Below, piece after piece: positions 24,324 to 32,836 of a DNA stretch of 64,000 nucleotides. Each line of letters starts with the position of its first letter. Position 1 is the first letter of the stretch. The notes under the pieces were generated by a model. It did no database searches. It was not told the DNA's origin and saw only the letters and a list, made by a program, of their open reading frames with translations. Origin of the DNA: Mesorhizobium helmanticense (lineage in GTDB: Bacteria; Pseudomonadota; Alphaproteobacteria; Rhizobiales; Rhizobiaceae); the NCBI RefSeq assembly GCF_003034915.1, contig NZ_PZJX01000032.1, positions 1 through 64,000 on the forward strand, written 5' to 3'. The position numbers were made by a program, and so were the translations under genes.

Positions 24324-25889
24324 CTAGCCCTTCATCCCAATAATGCGCTTGGCGGCATTCAGCCCTGGCGCACCGGAAACGCCGCCGCCCGGATGCGAGC
24401 CGGCGCTTGCGAGGAACAGCCCTTCGAGCGGTGTGTCGTAGCCTGAACAGCCGGAAACGGGCCGCGACATCAGCATCTGGTCGGCCTGCAATTCGCCGTG
24501 ATGCCAGTGGCCGCCCGGCATCCTGTAGCGGGCCTCGATGTCGGCCGGCGTCAAAAGCTCGGCATGGAGCACGGTCTTGCCGATTCCCGGTGCATAAGTC
24601 TCGAGCTGAGCCATGATTACTTCGAGGAATTTCGGCTTGCCCGCGCTCCAGCCCTCCTTCAGCGCATAGGGCGCATATTGCACCACGGCTGACAGGACGC
24701 AGGCGCCGCTGGGCGCCAGCGATGGATCGGCGAGGCTGGGCAGCGTGATCTCCATCACCGGTTCGGGCGAGAACGCGCCGTATTTCGACGGATTAAAGGC
24801 GCGCTCGACATGATCGGGCGAAGGCGCGATGACCAGCCGGCCCTTGTGGCCGGCGGCATCGACACCGGTGAATTCGGGCTGCCGGTCGAGCGCCAGATGC
24901 AGCTTCGCCGCATCGCCGTTCATGCGGATGTTTTTCACCTTGCGGACGAAACCGGTGTCGATCTCGCGTGGTCCGACAAGGTCAAGAAATGTGGTCGCCG
25001 GATTGATGGCCGAAACGATCGTTCTGGCGCGAACTTCCTCACCCTTGTCGAGGACGACGCCAACGGCGCGGCCCTTCTCGACGATGATCTTCGCCACCGG
25101 TGTCCCCGTGCGGATTGTCGCGCCGGCCTTTTCCGCCGCCGCGCGGATGGCGGCGACGATCGCGCCCATGCCGCCCTTCGGCAGTGTCTGCGCGCCGGCC
25201 GTGCCAGCGGTTTCTCCCGCCAGCCGGTAGTAGAGGCCTAGCAGCGAGGTCGGCGAACGCGGGCCGAGATGGCTGCCCAGCGTCGCGTCGAAGGCGAGCA
25301 GGCCTTTCAGGCGGTCGTCGGCGAGCTGCTCGTCGAGCAGGTCGGCGACGTTCATCAGCAGCACGCGCAGGAAATCGCGCATGTCCTCCTTGCCGAGTTT
25401 CTTCAGCGCCAGCGCGGTCTGGCCGAGCGCTGCCGTCTCGAGCAGCGACATGCCGCCGAGATCGGGCGGGCGGCGCGCGAGAAACGGCTTCAATATGCCG
25501 GCATAGCGCAGCAGCTGAGCACGCAACTCTTTCCAGGCGGATTGTTCGGACGGGATGGCGCCGGTCAGCACTTCGCCATAGGCGCCATGCAGGACAAGTG
25601 GTGGGCCGTCCGTTGACAGCGCCACTGACGGCACGAAGTCGGCGCGCGCGAATTGCAGCCCATGCTTCTCCAGCTCCAGCGACTTCACGACATCGGGATG
25701 CAGCCGGTTCAGCAGGTGGGCAACTGAGGAGACGCGAAAGCCGGGTGCGAATTCCTCGGTGCGTGCCGCGCCGCCGATGTCGCCGGCGGCCTCCAGCACC
25801 AGCACCTTGCGGCTTGCTCTCGCCAGCGTGGCGGCAGCGACGAGGCCATTGTGGCCGCCGCCGATGACAACAACATCAAATGACGTCAT
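24324..25889 (-). CDS. FAD-dependent oxidoreductase, phytoene-dehydrogenase-like (second of pair)
   Basis: 521 residues. An N-terminal dinucleotide fold (VVVIGGGHNGLVAAATLAR) is followed by AARTEEFAPGF. The C-terminal FAD signature with LEGLFLASAGSHPGGGVSGA ends the COG1233 pattern. Despite the family name, carotenoid genes are absent; neighbours point to oxidation of an amine or betaine. Its start overlaps the end of the upstream paralogue by 14 bases. Paralogue similarity (for example HPGGGVSGAPGLNAA against HPGGGVMGAPGRNAA) suggests duplication and perhaps a heteromeric enzyme. Confidence 0.83.
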   Translation of the reverse strand: MTSFDVVVIGGGHNGLVAAATLARASRKVLVLEAAGDIGGAARTEEFAPGFRVSSVAHLLNRLHPDVVKSLELEKHGLQFARADFVPSVALSTDGPPLVLHGAYGEVLTGAIPSEQSAWKELRAQLLRYAGILKPFLARRPPDLGGMSLLETAALGQTALALKKLGKEDMRDFLRVLLMNVADLLDEQLADDRLKGLLAFDATLGSHLGPRSPTSLLGLYYRLAGETAGTAGAQTLPKGGMGAIVAAIRAAAEKAGATIRTGTPVAKIIVEKGRAVGVVLDKGEEVRARTIVSAINPATTFLDLVGPREIDTGFVRKVKNIRMNGDAAKLHLALDRQPEFTGVDAAGHKGRLVIAPSPDHVERAFNPSKYGAFSPEPVMEITLPSLADPSLAPSGACVLSAVVQYAPYALKEGWSAGKPKFLEVIMAQLETYAPGIGKTVLHAELLTPADIEARYRMPGGHWHHGELQADQMLMSRPVSGCSGYDTPLEGLFLASAGSHPGGGVSGAPGLNAAKRIIGMKG

Positions 25890-27495
25890 GGGCCGGGCTC
25901 ATATGGTGAATTGGCTTTGCAAGGTCGCGCAGGATCTCGGCCGCGGCATTGCGGCCGGGTGCGCCCATGACGCCACCACCGGGATGGGTGGAAGAGCCGC
26001 AGATATAGAGCCCACTGAGCGGCGAACGGTATTGCGCATAGCCCGGCACCGGCCGGTTGAACAAAAGCTGGTCGAAGGTCAGTTCGCCCTGGAAGATGTT
26101 GCCTTCGGTGAGACCGACCTCGGCCTCGATCTCGCGCGGCGTGCGCACCTCCATGTGGACGATGCGGTCGCGAAAGCCCGGCGAGTATTCGGCGATCTGC
26201 GAAATCACGCTTTCGGCAAAACCGTCGCGGTCGGCATCAGTCCAGTCGTGGCCGTTCACCTTCGGCGGGGCGTATTGTACGAAGCAGCTCATGAAGTGCT
26301 TGCCAGGCGGCGACATGGTCGGGTCAAGCGTCGTCGGGATAACCATGTCGAGGAAAGGGTCCGCTGACCAGCGTCCGGCCTTCCAGTCGTCATAGGCGCG
26401 CTCCATGCGCTCCATGGAATCGGTGAAATGCATGTCACCGCGATAGACCGGCGAATCCTTCGGAAGCGCGGGGAATTCGGGAAGGGAATCGAGCGCGATG
26501 TTGACCTTGCCGGAGGAGCCGCGGATCTTGAAGTTCCTGACCCGGCGCAGGAAGATGTCGGGCAGTTCCTTTTCCTCGACCAGCTTGAGGAAGGTGCGCT
26601 TCACGTCGGCGTTGGAAACGACGAGCTTGCCATGGATCTCCTCGCCGTCGGCAAGGATGACGCCTTTGGCCTTGCCGCGCCGGATCAGCACATGGTCGAC
26701 CTCGGCGCCGGTGCGGATGGTGCCGCCCGAGGCCTGGAAGGACGCGGCAAGCGCCCTGGTGACCGCGCCCATGCCGCCGCGCGCATAGCCCCAGGCGCCG
26801 ACCGAGCCGTCGACCTCGCCCATATAGTGGTGCAGCAGCACATAGGCGGTGCCCGGCGACATCGGCCCGAGCGCGGTGCCGATGATGCCGGACAAAGCGA
26901 AATTCGCCTTGATGACATCGGTCTCGAAGTATTCGTCGAGGAAGTCCGAGATCGACATGGTCCAGAAGCGCAGTGTCAGCGCCATTTCCTCGGCCGACAG
27001 TCCGGCGAATTTCTTGCCGAGGTAAAGAAGCTCGCCGAGGTCGCGTGGTCGCAAACTGGTCGGGTCGGGTGCGGTGCGCATCAGCAGCGGCTGGATGAAG
27101 CGGCATTGCCGCGTCACGTCGCGGGCATAGCGGTCATAGGCTTCGGCATCGCGTCTGGAGAAGCGGGCGAACTCACGCCGATGGGCATCGTGGTCGCGGT
27201 AGTTGGCGAGGTAGTCGCCGTCGCGGGTGAACACCGCGCCGCCTTCGTAGGAAATCACCTGCAGGCCGAATCGCGGCAATTCGAGGTCGCGCATGATCTC
27301 GGGGCGAAACAGCGAGCAGACATAAGAGCAGTTGGAATAGAGGAAACCGGGCGTCAATTCGCGGCTGGTGGCGGCGCCGCCGACCCAGTCGTTCTTCTCC
27401 ACGACCAGCACGTCGAGCCCGGCGCGCTGGAGGTAGCAGGCATTGACCAGGCCATTGTGGCCACCGCCGATGACGATCGCATCCCACGCCTTCAT
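25876..27495 (-). CDS. FAD-dependent oxidoreductase, phytoene-dehydrogenase-like (first of pair)
   Basis: 539 residues, first gene of a four-gene leftward operon. The FAD-binding N-terminus AIVIGGGHNGLVNACYLQR and the C-terminal GLYICGSSTHPGGGVMGA frame a COG1233 flavoprotein. GAGGG is about 13 bases before the ATG. With its paralogue, the GcvT-like protein and the small protein, it could oxidise an N-methyl or C-N bond and pass the one-carbon unit to folate. An operator of the tTGAAy-N4-rTTCAa type lies 100 bases upstream, shared with the divergent methyltransferase-regulator operon. Confidence 0.83.
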   Translation of the reverse strand: MKAWDAIVIGGGHNGLVNACYLQRAGLDVLVVEKNDWVGGAATSRELTPGFLYSNCSYVCSLFRPEIMRDLELPRFGLQVISYEGGAVFTRDGDYLANYRDHDAHRREFARFSRRDAEAYDRYARDVTRQCRFIQPLLMRTAPDPTSLRPRDLGELLYLGKKFAGLSAEEMALTLRFWTMSISDFLDEYFETDVIKANFALSGIIGTALGPMSPGTAYVLLHHYMGEVDGSVGAWGYARGGMGAVTRALAASFQASGGTIRTGAEVDHVLIRRGKAKGVILADGEEIHGKLVVSNADVKRTFLKLVEEKELPDIFLRRVRNFKIRGSSGKVNIALDSLPEFPALPKDSPVYRGDMHFTDSMERMERAYDDWKAGRWSADPFLDMVIPTTLDPTMSPPGKHFMSCFVQYAPPKVNGHDWTDADRDGFAESVISQIAEYSPGFRDRIVHMEVRTPREIEAEVGLTEGNIFQGELTFDQLLFNRPVPGYAQYRSPLSGLYICGSSTHPGGGVMGAPGRNAAAEILRDLAKPIHHMSPAHDVI

Positions 27496-27593
27496 ATGCG
27501 CTGAGCCCTCATGGCGTCCGACCCTTCATTTTGCGTGATCCGCTCCCGGATGTGCGGAATTTGACATGGCAGCCGGCATTTTGTCCAGCCATT

Positions 27594-27609
27594 CTGAATG
27601 AATGTTCAA
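27594..27609. promoter_or_regulatory. BetI-like operator, copy 1
   Basis: CTGAATGAATGTTCAA, the same 16-base layout (TGAAy-N4-rTTCA) as the copies at 35909 and 38682. It lies between the flavoprotein operon and the operon containing the BetI-like regulator. It overlaps the ATG at 27598, so that ATG is unlikely to start the methyltransferase. Confidence 0.6.
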
Positions 27610-27693
27610 CAAATGATGTTGCGTTTTCCCTGGCATGCGCTAGGCTTTGCCGATAGTCGGGAATGGGTTTTCGAGGATTGGGGCCGAGGTCTG

Positions 27694-28488
27694 ATGATCG
27701 AAACGGCAGACGCCGAGCCGGAATATGATGACACCGCCATCCGCTTCCTCGAGGCGCTGTGGGGCGATGGTTATCTGTCGCCCGGCGGACCGGAAGAGGT
27801 CGACCGCGTGGTCGAGGGCCTGTCGCTTAGGGGCAAGGCGGTCCTCGATATAGGCTGCGGCTCCGGTGGCATCACGCTGCATCTGGTCGAGCGCCATGGT
27901 GCTGCCCACGCCACCGGTTTCGATGTCGAGCGCCCGGTGATCGAGACGGCCAGGCGAAGGGCGGCCGCACGCGGGCTTTCCGATAGCGCCGGCTTCGTAC
28001 AGGCGCCGCCTGGACCACTACCTTTCGCGGATGCTTCCTTCGATGTCGTCTTCTCCAAGGACGCGCTGCTGCATGTGCCCGACAAGGATGGGCTGTTCGC
28101 CGAGATCTTCCGCGTGCTGAAGCCGGGCGGCGTCTTCGCCGCTTCGAACTGGATGATCTCGCATGATGACGAACCATCACCCGAGATGAAGGCCTATGTC
28201 GCCGCAGAAGGCCTGTCCTTCACCATGGCATCGCCGGTGCGCTATGCGCAGGCGATGCGCCGCGCCGGCTTTGCCGACGTTACAGTGCGCGACCGCAATC
28301 CCTGGTACCGCGAGGTCGCGCGCGAGGAACTCACCCGCCTCAAGGGTCCGCTCTACCCGGCGGTCGCGGCCGCGGTCGGGGCGGCCTATGTCGACAAGAA
28401 CATACGAACCTGGGAAGCCATGCAGAAGGTGCTTGACAGCGGCGAGCACCGTCCCACTCATCTTCGCGGTCGGAAACCGGTTGGATAG
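27694..28488 (+). CDS. Class I SAM-dependent methyltransferase
   Basis: 264 residues from the ATG at 27694 (GAGG four bases upstream). A reading from 27598 would begin inside an operator and is less likely. Motif I VLDIGCGSGGITLHL, post-I TGFDVE, motif II FDVVFSKDALLHV and motif III LKPGGVFAASNW are standard. The preceding FLEALWGDGYLSPGG resembles phosphoethanolamine N-methyltransferases, as I recall them. It may methylate an amine, or work on the pathway in reverse sense with the GcvT-like protein. It is co-transcribed with the BetI-like regulator, six bases away. Confidence 0.8.
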   Translation: MIETADAEPEYDDTAIRFLEALWGDGYLSPGGPEEVDRVVEGLSLRGKAVLDIGCGSGGITLHLVERHGAAHATGFDVERPVIETARRRAAARGLSDSAGFVQAPPGPLPFADASFDVVFSKDALLHVPDKDGLFAEIFRVLKPGGVFAASNWMISHDDEPSPEMKAYVAAEGLSFTMASPVRYAQAMRRAGFADVTVRDRNPWYREVAREELTRLKGPLYPAVAAAVGAAYVDKNIRTWEAMQKVLDSGEHRPTHLRGRKPVG

Positions 28489-28494
28489 CCGGCG

Positions 28495-29226
28495 ATGCTG
28501 GAGACCATCACACCCATGAAGACAGCAGAGGCCAGGGAAGCCGTCCTTGGGTCGGCGCGGAAAAACGGAGAGTCAACGCGGAAAAACGAGATCGAAAAAC
28601 GCGGCCGCAAGGCCTCGAAGGAAGTTAGGCAGCTTCAACTGATCGAGGCGACGATCGATTCGCTGGCCAAGCGCGGCTATTCGGAGACGACGATGGCCGA
28701 TGTCGCCGACGGGGCCGGCCTGTCGCGCGGCATCGTCAATTTCCATTTCGAGAGCAAGGAAAAGCTGCTCGTCGCCACGTTGGCATTTATGGCCGACGAG
28801 TATGCCGCACACTGGCGCGCCGCCCTCACCAGAGCCGGCGACGATCCCGCCCGCCAGTTGCAGGCGCTGGTCGCCGCCGATTTCGATCGCTCGATCTGTA
28901 ACAAACGCAAGCTGGCCGCCTGGTGCGCCTTCTGGGGCGAAGCCAAGTCGCGCCCGACCTATCAGGCGCTGTGCGGCGCGCGTGACGCCGCCTACCAGAA
29001 GATATTCATCGACCTTTGCGCGGCGCTCAAAGAGAGCGGCGGCTATGCCTATGAGCCGCAGGTGATGGCGCTGGCGCTGAGCGCCATGCTGGAGGGCCTG
29101 TGGCTGCGGCTGATGATGGGCACTGAGGACGTCACCCGCGAAACCGCTTTGCAGGCGGCGAACGAATTCCTGTCGGCGGCATTTTCGAAACACTATCCAT
29201 TGGCCAGCGGCCCCAAGAAGGCTTGA
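28495..29226 (+). CDS. BetI-like TetR-family transcriptional regulator
   Basis: 243 residues from the ATG at 28495; an ATG at 28516 is an alternative. The TetR helix-turn-helix (about 62-105, TTMADVADGAGLSRGIVNFH) follows a basic N-terminal extension (KNEIEKRGRKASKEVRQ). The ligand domain has the BetI-type text KLAAWCAFWGEAKSRPTYQ and MLEGLWLRLMMG. BetI represses choline-betaine genes and responds to choline. Here it lies inside the amine locus, and operators of BetI type flank the three outer promoters. Ligand is inferred to be a quaternary or methylated amine. Confidence 0.88.
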   Translation: MLETITPMKTAEAREAVLGSARKNGESTRKNEIEKRGRKASKEVRQLQLIEATIDSLAKRGYSETTMADVADGAGLSRGIVNFHFESKEKLLVATLAFMADEYAAHWRAALTRAGDDPARQLQALVAADFDRSICNKRKLAAWCAFWGEAKSRPTYQALCGARDAAYQKIFIDLCAALKESGGYAYEPQVMALALSAMLEGLWLRLMMGTEDVTRETALQAANEFLSAAFSKHYPLASGPKKA

Positions 29227-29255
29227 AGCAAAAACCAAAAGAGGATGGAACAGCA

Positions 29256-30338
29256 ATGAAGACAATGACCCGACGCCTGACACTGACTTTGGCGCTGACT
29301 GGTGCGCTGGCGGCTTCGGCCGCCGGACTTGCGGTTGCCGCGGACAAGGACCTGATCATCTTTGACTGGTCCGGCTACGAGGATCCCAGCTTCCACCAGA
29401 AATATGTCGAGAAGAATGGCGATTCGCCGACCTTCACCTTCTTTGGCGACGAGGACGAGGCGTTCGAAAAGGTCCGTTCCGGTTTCAGGGCTGATCTTGG
29501 CCATCCCTGCTCGCAGAGCGTGGTGAAATGGCGCGAAGCCGGCCTGCTGCAACCGCTCGACACCTCGAAGATAACTGCCTGGAAAGACCTCAATCCCGGT
29601 ATCATGGCGATGAAGGATCTCGCCACCACCGCTGACGGCAAGGCATGGTTCATGCCTTGGGACTGGGGCAATACGCAGCTCACCTACAATTCCGACAAGA
29701 TCGACGCCAAGGACGTGCAGTCGCTGAAGGCTTTCGCCGATCCCAAGTTCAAGGGCAGGGTTTCCATCGGCGACAATGTCGACGACGCCTATGCACTGGC
29801 CAGCCTTGCCATCGGGCTCAAGGACTGGACCAAGATGACGGACGATCAGTTCAAGCAGGCGTCCGACTTCCTGCGCGAGGTGCACAAGAATGTGCGCTCC
29901 TACTGGACCGACTCCACTGACATCGTCCAGTTGTTCAGCGGCGGCGAGGTCGATCTCGCCTGGGCATGGAATGATGCGACAGTGCAATCGGTCGCCGCCG
30001 GCGTGCCGATCAAGGCCAAGAAGGATACCGACGAGGGCATTTCGACATGGGTCTGCGGTTACGTGCTGTTCAAGGACGCGCCCGGCAATACCGACAAGGC
30101 CTATGATTATCTGAACGCGATCAACGATCCGGAAGTCGCCAAGGTCCTGGTCAAGGACTGGGGCTACGGCCAGGCCAATGCCAAGGGCATGGAAGGTGTC
30201 GACCAGGCGGTGTTGAAGGAGAAGGGCTACGACGACGTGCAGAAATTCGTCGACAAGACGCTGTTCCAGTCACCGGTCCCCTCCGAGCTCAAGCTCAAAA
30301 TGATCGCCGAGTTCGAGAAGATCAAAGCCGGCTATTGA
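29256..30338 (+). CDS. Polyamine-type ABC transporter binding protein, first copy
   Basis: 360 residues from the ATG at 29256, after AGAGGA. Signal peptide about 1-27 (ending AVAA). A PotD/SBP_bac_8-type protein: DLIIFDWSGYEDPSF, then PCSQSVVKWREAGLLQPLDT, NPGIMAMKDLATTADGK and VSIGDNVDDAYALASLA. It is highly similar to the next gene, a tandem duplicate. The ATPase and permeases are in the convergent operon 32800-35677. Amine or polyamine cargo is inferred from family and context. Confidence 0.87.
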   Translation: MKTMTRRLTLTLALTGALAASAAGLAVAADKDLIIFDWSGYEDPSFHQKYVEKNGDSPTFTFFGDEDEAFEKVRSGFRADLGHPCSQSVVKWREAGLLQPLDTSKITAWKDLNPGIMAMKDLATTADGKAWFMPWDWGNTQLTYNSDKIDAKDVQSLKAFADPKFKGRVSIGDNVDDAYALASLAIGLKDWTKMTDDQFKQASDFLREVHKNVRSYWTDSTDIVQLFSGGEVDLAWAWNDATVQSVAAGVPIKAKKDTDEGISTWVCGYVLFKDAPGNTDKAYDYLNAINDPEVAKVLVKDWGYGQANAKGMEGVDQAVLKEKGYDDVQKFVDKTLFQSPVPSELKLKMIAEFEKIKAGY

Positions 30339-30354
30339 GCCGTGTTTGGCTTGA

Positions 30355-30387
30355 CCCGTCCGCACGCCGATATGGTCGGCGGACGGG
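30355..30387 (+). terminator. Stem-loop between the two binding-protein genes
   Basis: Outer arms CCCGTCC and GGACGGG, inner arms GCCGA and TCGGC around TATGG, with a small bulge. There is no T run, so it is likelier an mRNA-stabilising or attenuating hairpin than a full terminator. Confidence 0.5.
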
Positions 30388-30452
30388 CTCGCCAAAGCCT
30401 GGGAATTCTCCTAACCTCGCTGGATATTGTTTGCGACGGGGAATTCCCAGCC

Positions 30453-31529
30453 ATGAAGTCCATGCTTCGCAGCCTTGCCATCGCCGCCGCATGCACGATT
30501 GGCGCTGGCGTCCACCTCGCATTCGCGGCAGGCGGTGGCGACCTCATTGTGTTCGACTGGTCGGGCTACGAGGATCCGCTGCTCCATTCCGCCTACACCA
30601 CCAAATATGGCGCTGAACCGACCTTCGCCTTCTTTGGCGACGAGGACGAAGCCTTTCAGAAGATGCGGGCCGGCTTCAAGGCCGATATTGCGCATCCCTG
30701 TTCGCAAAGCGTGGTGAAGTGGCGCGAGGCTGGCATGCTGCAGCCGCTCGACACGTCAAGAATCACCGGCTGGAAGGACCTCAATCCAGGCATCATGGCG
30801 ATGAAGGATCTCGCCACCACCGCCGACGGCAAGGTCTGGTTCATGCCTTTCGACTGGGGCAACACATCGCTGCTCTACCGCACCGACAACGTGACGGCGG
30901 AAGAGGCGCAGTCGCTGAGGATCCTTGCAGATCCGAAATTCAAGGGGCGCGTCACCATCGGCGACAATGTCGACGACGCCTACGCCCTGGCGAGCCTGGT
31001 CATCGGTCTCAAGGACTGGACCAAGATGACGGACGCTCAGTTCAAGGAAGCCTCCGATTTTCTGCGCGATGTGCACAAGAACATCCGCTTCTACTGGACC
31101 GACGACACCGACATCAACCAGGCCTTCTCAGGCAACGAGGTCGACCTCGCCTGGGGCTGGAACGAGACCTTCGTCACTCTCAAGAGCCAGGGCGTGCCGA
31201 TCGCCATGAATCGCGGCACCAAGGAAGGCATATCGACCTGGGTGTGCGGCTATGTGCTGATGAAGGACGCGCCCGGCAATCTCGACCAGGCCTATGATTT
31301 CCTGAACGCGGTCAACGCACCTGCCGTCTCGGACTATATGGTCACGACATTCGGCTATGGCCACGGCAACGCCGCAGGCATGGCGGCGATCGAACCCAAG
31401 CTGCTGGCCGAGCGGGGCTTCGACAATCTCGACAAATTCCTTGACAAGACGCTGTTTCAGCAACCGGTGGCGCCGGAGCTCAAGCAGCGGATGATCGACG
31501 AATTCGAGAAGATCAAGGCCGGCTATTGA
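30453..31529 (+). CDS. Polyamine-type ABC transporter binding protein, second copy
   Basis: 358 residues from the ATG at 30453; an upstream reading to 30342 would run through the hairpin. Signal peptide about 1-26 (ending LAFA). It aligns almost end to end with the first copy (IVFDWSGYEDPLLHS, PCSQSVVKWREAGMLQPLDT, RVTIGDNVDDAYALASLV, FEKIKAGY at both C-termini). Differences cluster in segments likely to line the pocket (for example WNETFVTLKSQGVPIAMNRG against WNDATVQSVAAGVPIKAKKD), so the two may bind different amines. The amine oxidase gene overlaps its stop by four bases. Confidence 0.86.
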   Translation: MKSMLRSLAIAAACTIGAGVHLAFAAGGGDLIVFDWSGYEDPLLHSAYTTKYGAEPTFAFFGDEDEAFQKMRAGFKADIAHPCSQSVVKWREAGMLQPLDTSRITGWKDLNPGIMAMKDLATTADGKVWFMPFDWGNTSLLYRTDNVTAEEAQSLRILADPKFKGRVTIGDNVDDAYALASLVIGLKDWTKMTDAQFKEASDFLRDVHKNIRFYWTDDTDINQAFSGNEVDLAWGWNETFVTLKSQGVPIAMNRGTKEGISTWVCGYVLMKDAPGNLDQAYDFLNAVNAPAVSDYMVTTFGYGHGNAAGMAAIEPKLLAERGFDNLDKFLDKTLFQQPVAPELKQRMIDEFEKIKAGY

Positions 31530-32836
31530 AGCGCGGAACTGAAAGAGCCGATGTCGTCATCGTCGGCGCCGGTTTCACCGGACTATCGGCGGCGCTGGAA
31601 CTAAAGAAGGCCGGCATCGATTTCCTGCTGCTCGAAGCGCGCGACCGTGTTGGCGGACGCGTGGAATCCAGACGCAATGGGCTTGGCGAGCGCATCGACA
31701 GCGGCGGCCAGTTCCTGTGCGAGGACATGCCGGAACTGATGTCGCTGGTTGAAGCGCGCGGCAAGACCTTCGTCGAGACCTTTGTCGATGGTGATTTCAT
31801 CACCCACCCATCGATGCCCGTCGAACAGGCCGAGCGGACCTATGTCACAGCGATGGCGATCCGCGGACGCATGAATGGGATCGAACCTGACGATCCCTCC
31901 ATAGCCGGATTAACCGTCGCCGCGTGGCTCGACCGCCAGAAGGACCCGGCCGACGCCAAGGCGGCCTTCCGCTCGATGATCGAGGGGTTGTGGTGCCTGG
32001 CGCTGGAAAAGATGCCGCTCTGGCACCTGATCGACAACGACCGCCGCATCACCAACGAGGTGCCGGAGCTGCAATATTCCTTGCGCGAGACCATGCAGTC
32101 GCTGGCTGACGACCTGGCGGGTGATCTCGGCGACCACGTGCGGCTGAACGAGCCGGTGATGCGGGTCGAGCGTGCGCGGCAAGGCATGCGCATCGTCTCG
32201 GGCAGCGGCGTCATCGGAGCGCGCGAAGTCCTGATCGCATTGCCGCCGGCCACTGCCGCCAAGCTCGATTTTCAGCCCGCTTTGCCGGCAGCCTTGAAGA
32301 ATGCCCTTGACGTCTGGGAAAGCGGCGCTGTGATCAAGATCCTGGTCCGCTATGCCAGGCCGTTCTGGCGCGAACGGAGTTTGAGCGGCATGGTGATGTG
32401 GCGCGACCTGCCGGGCCTGTTTGCCTGCGACGCCAGCAAGGATGACGACCATGCCGCGCTGGTCGTCTTTATCGGCGGGCCGTTGGCGCTGCTCTGCCGC
32501 AAGCTGGGCGATGCGGCGCTACGTGACGAAGTCACGGCCAAGCTAGCGGACGCGCTCGGTCCGGATGCGGCCGATATTCTCGATTTCAGCCAGCGCGACT
32601 GGACGGATGACCGCTGGAGCGGCGGTGCCTATAGCGACCTTATCGTCGACGTGACGGCAAGAGAGGCCGAGCGCACGATCGTTGCCGGCGCACCGCCGGT
32701 CCATTTCGCCAGCTCGGAACTGTCGCCGTCATTTCCCGGCTATGTCGAGGGCGCCATCGTGGCGGGGCGGATAGCGTCGCGAAAAATCATTGCGAACGTT
32801 CAGTCCGCCATCGCCACCAGCGCCTCGGGGTCGTAG
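31526..32836 (+). CDS. Flavin-containing amine oxidase
   Basis: 436 residues from a TTG at 31526 that overlaps the previous stop (TTGA). FAD-binding motif VVIVGAGFTGLSAALELKKA and the RVGGRVESR segment are N-terminal. The C-terminal GYVEGAIVAGRIASRKI completes the amine_oxidase/MAO fold. It would oxidise an amine to an imine or aldehyde, giving hydrogen peroxide and, after hydrolysis, ammonia or an amine. Coupling to the binding protein suggests it acts on the imported compound. Its last 37 bases overlap the end of the convergent ATPase gene. Confidence 0.86.
   Translation: MKRGTERADVVIVGAGFTGLSAALELKKAGIDFLLLEARDRVGGRVESRRNGLGERIDSGGQFLCEDMPELMSLVEARGKTFVETFVDGDFITHPSMPVEQAERTYVTAMAIRGRMNGIEPDDPSIAGLTVAAWLDRQKDPADAKAAFRSMIEGLWCLALEKMPLWHLIDNDRRITNEVPELQYSLRETMQSLADDLAGDLGDHVRLNEPVMRVERARQGMRIVSGSGVIGAREVLIALPPATAAKLDFQPALPAALKNALDVWESGAVIKILVRYARPFWRERSLSGMVMWRDLPGLFACDASKDDDHAALVVFIGGPLALLCRKLGDAALRDEVTAKLADALGPDAADILDFSQRDWTDDRWSGGAYSDLIVDVTAREAERTIVAGAPPVHFASSELSPSFPGYVEGAIVAGRIASRKIIANVQSAIATSASGS

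Noticed and set aside
24324..27495. Carotenoid biosynthesis from the phytoene-dehydrogenase-like pair
   Set aside because: No phytoene synthase, cyclase or GGPP synthase gene is near; all neighbours concern amines.
27598..27693. Upstream ATG as start of the methyltransferase
   Set aside because: The ATG lies inside the BetI-like operator and lacks a ribosome site; the ATG at 27694 fits better.
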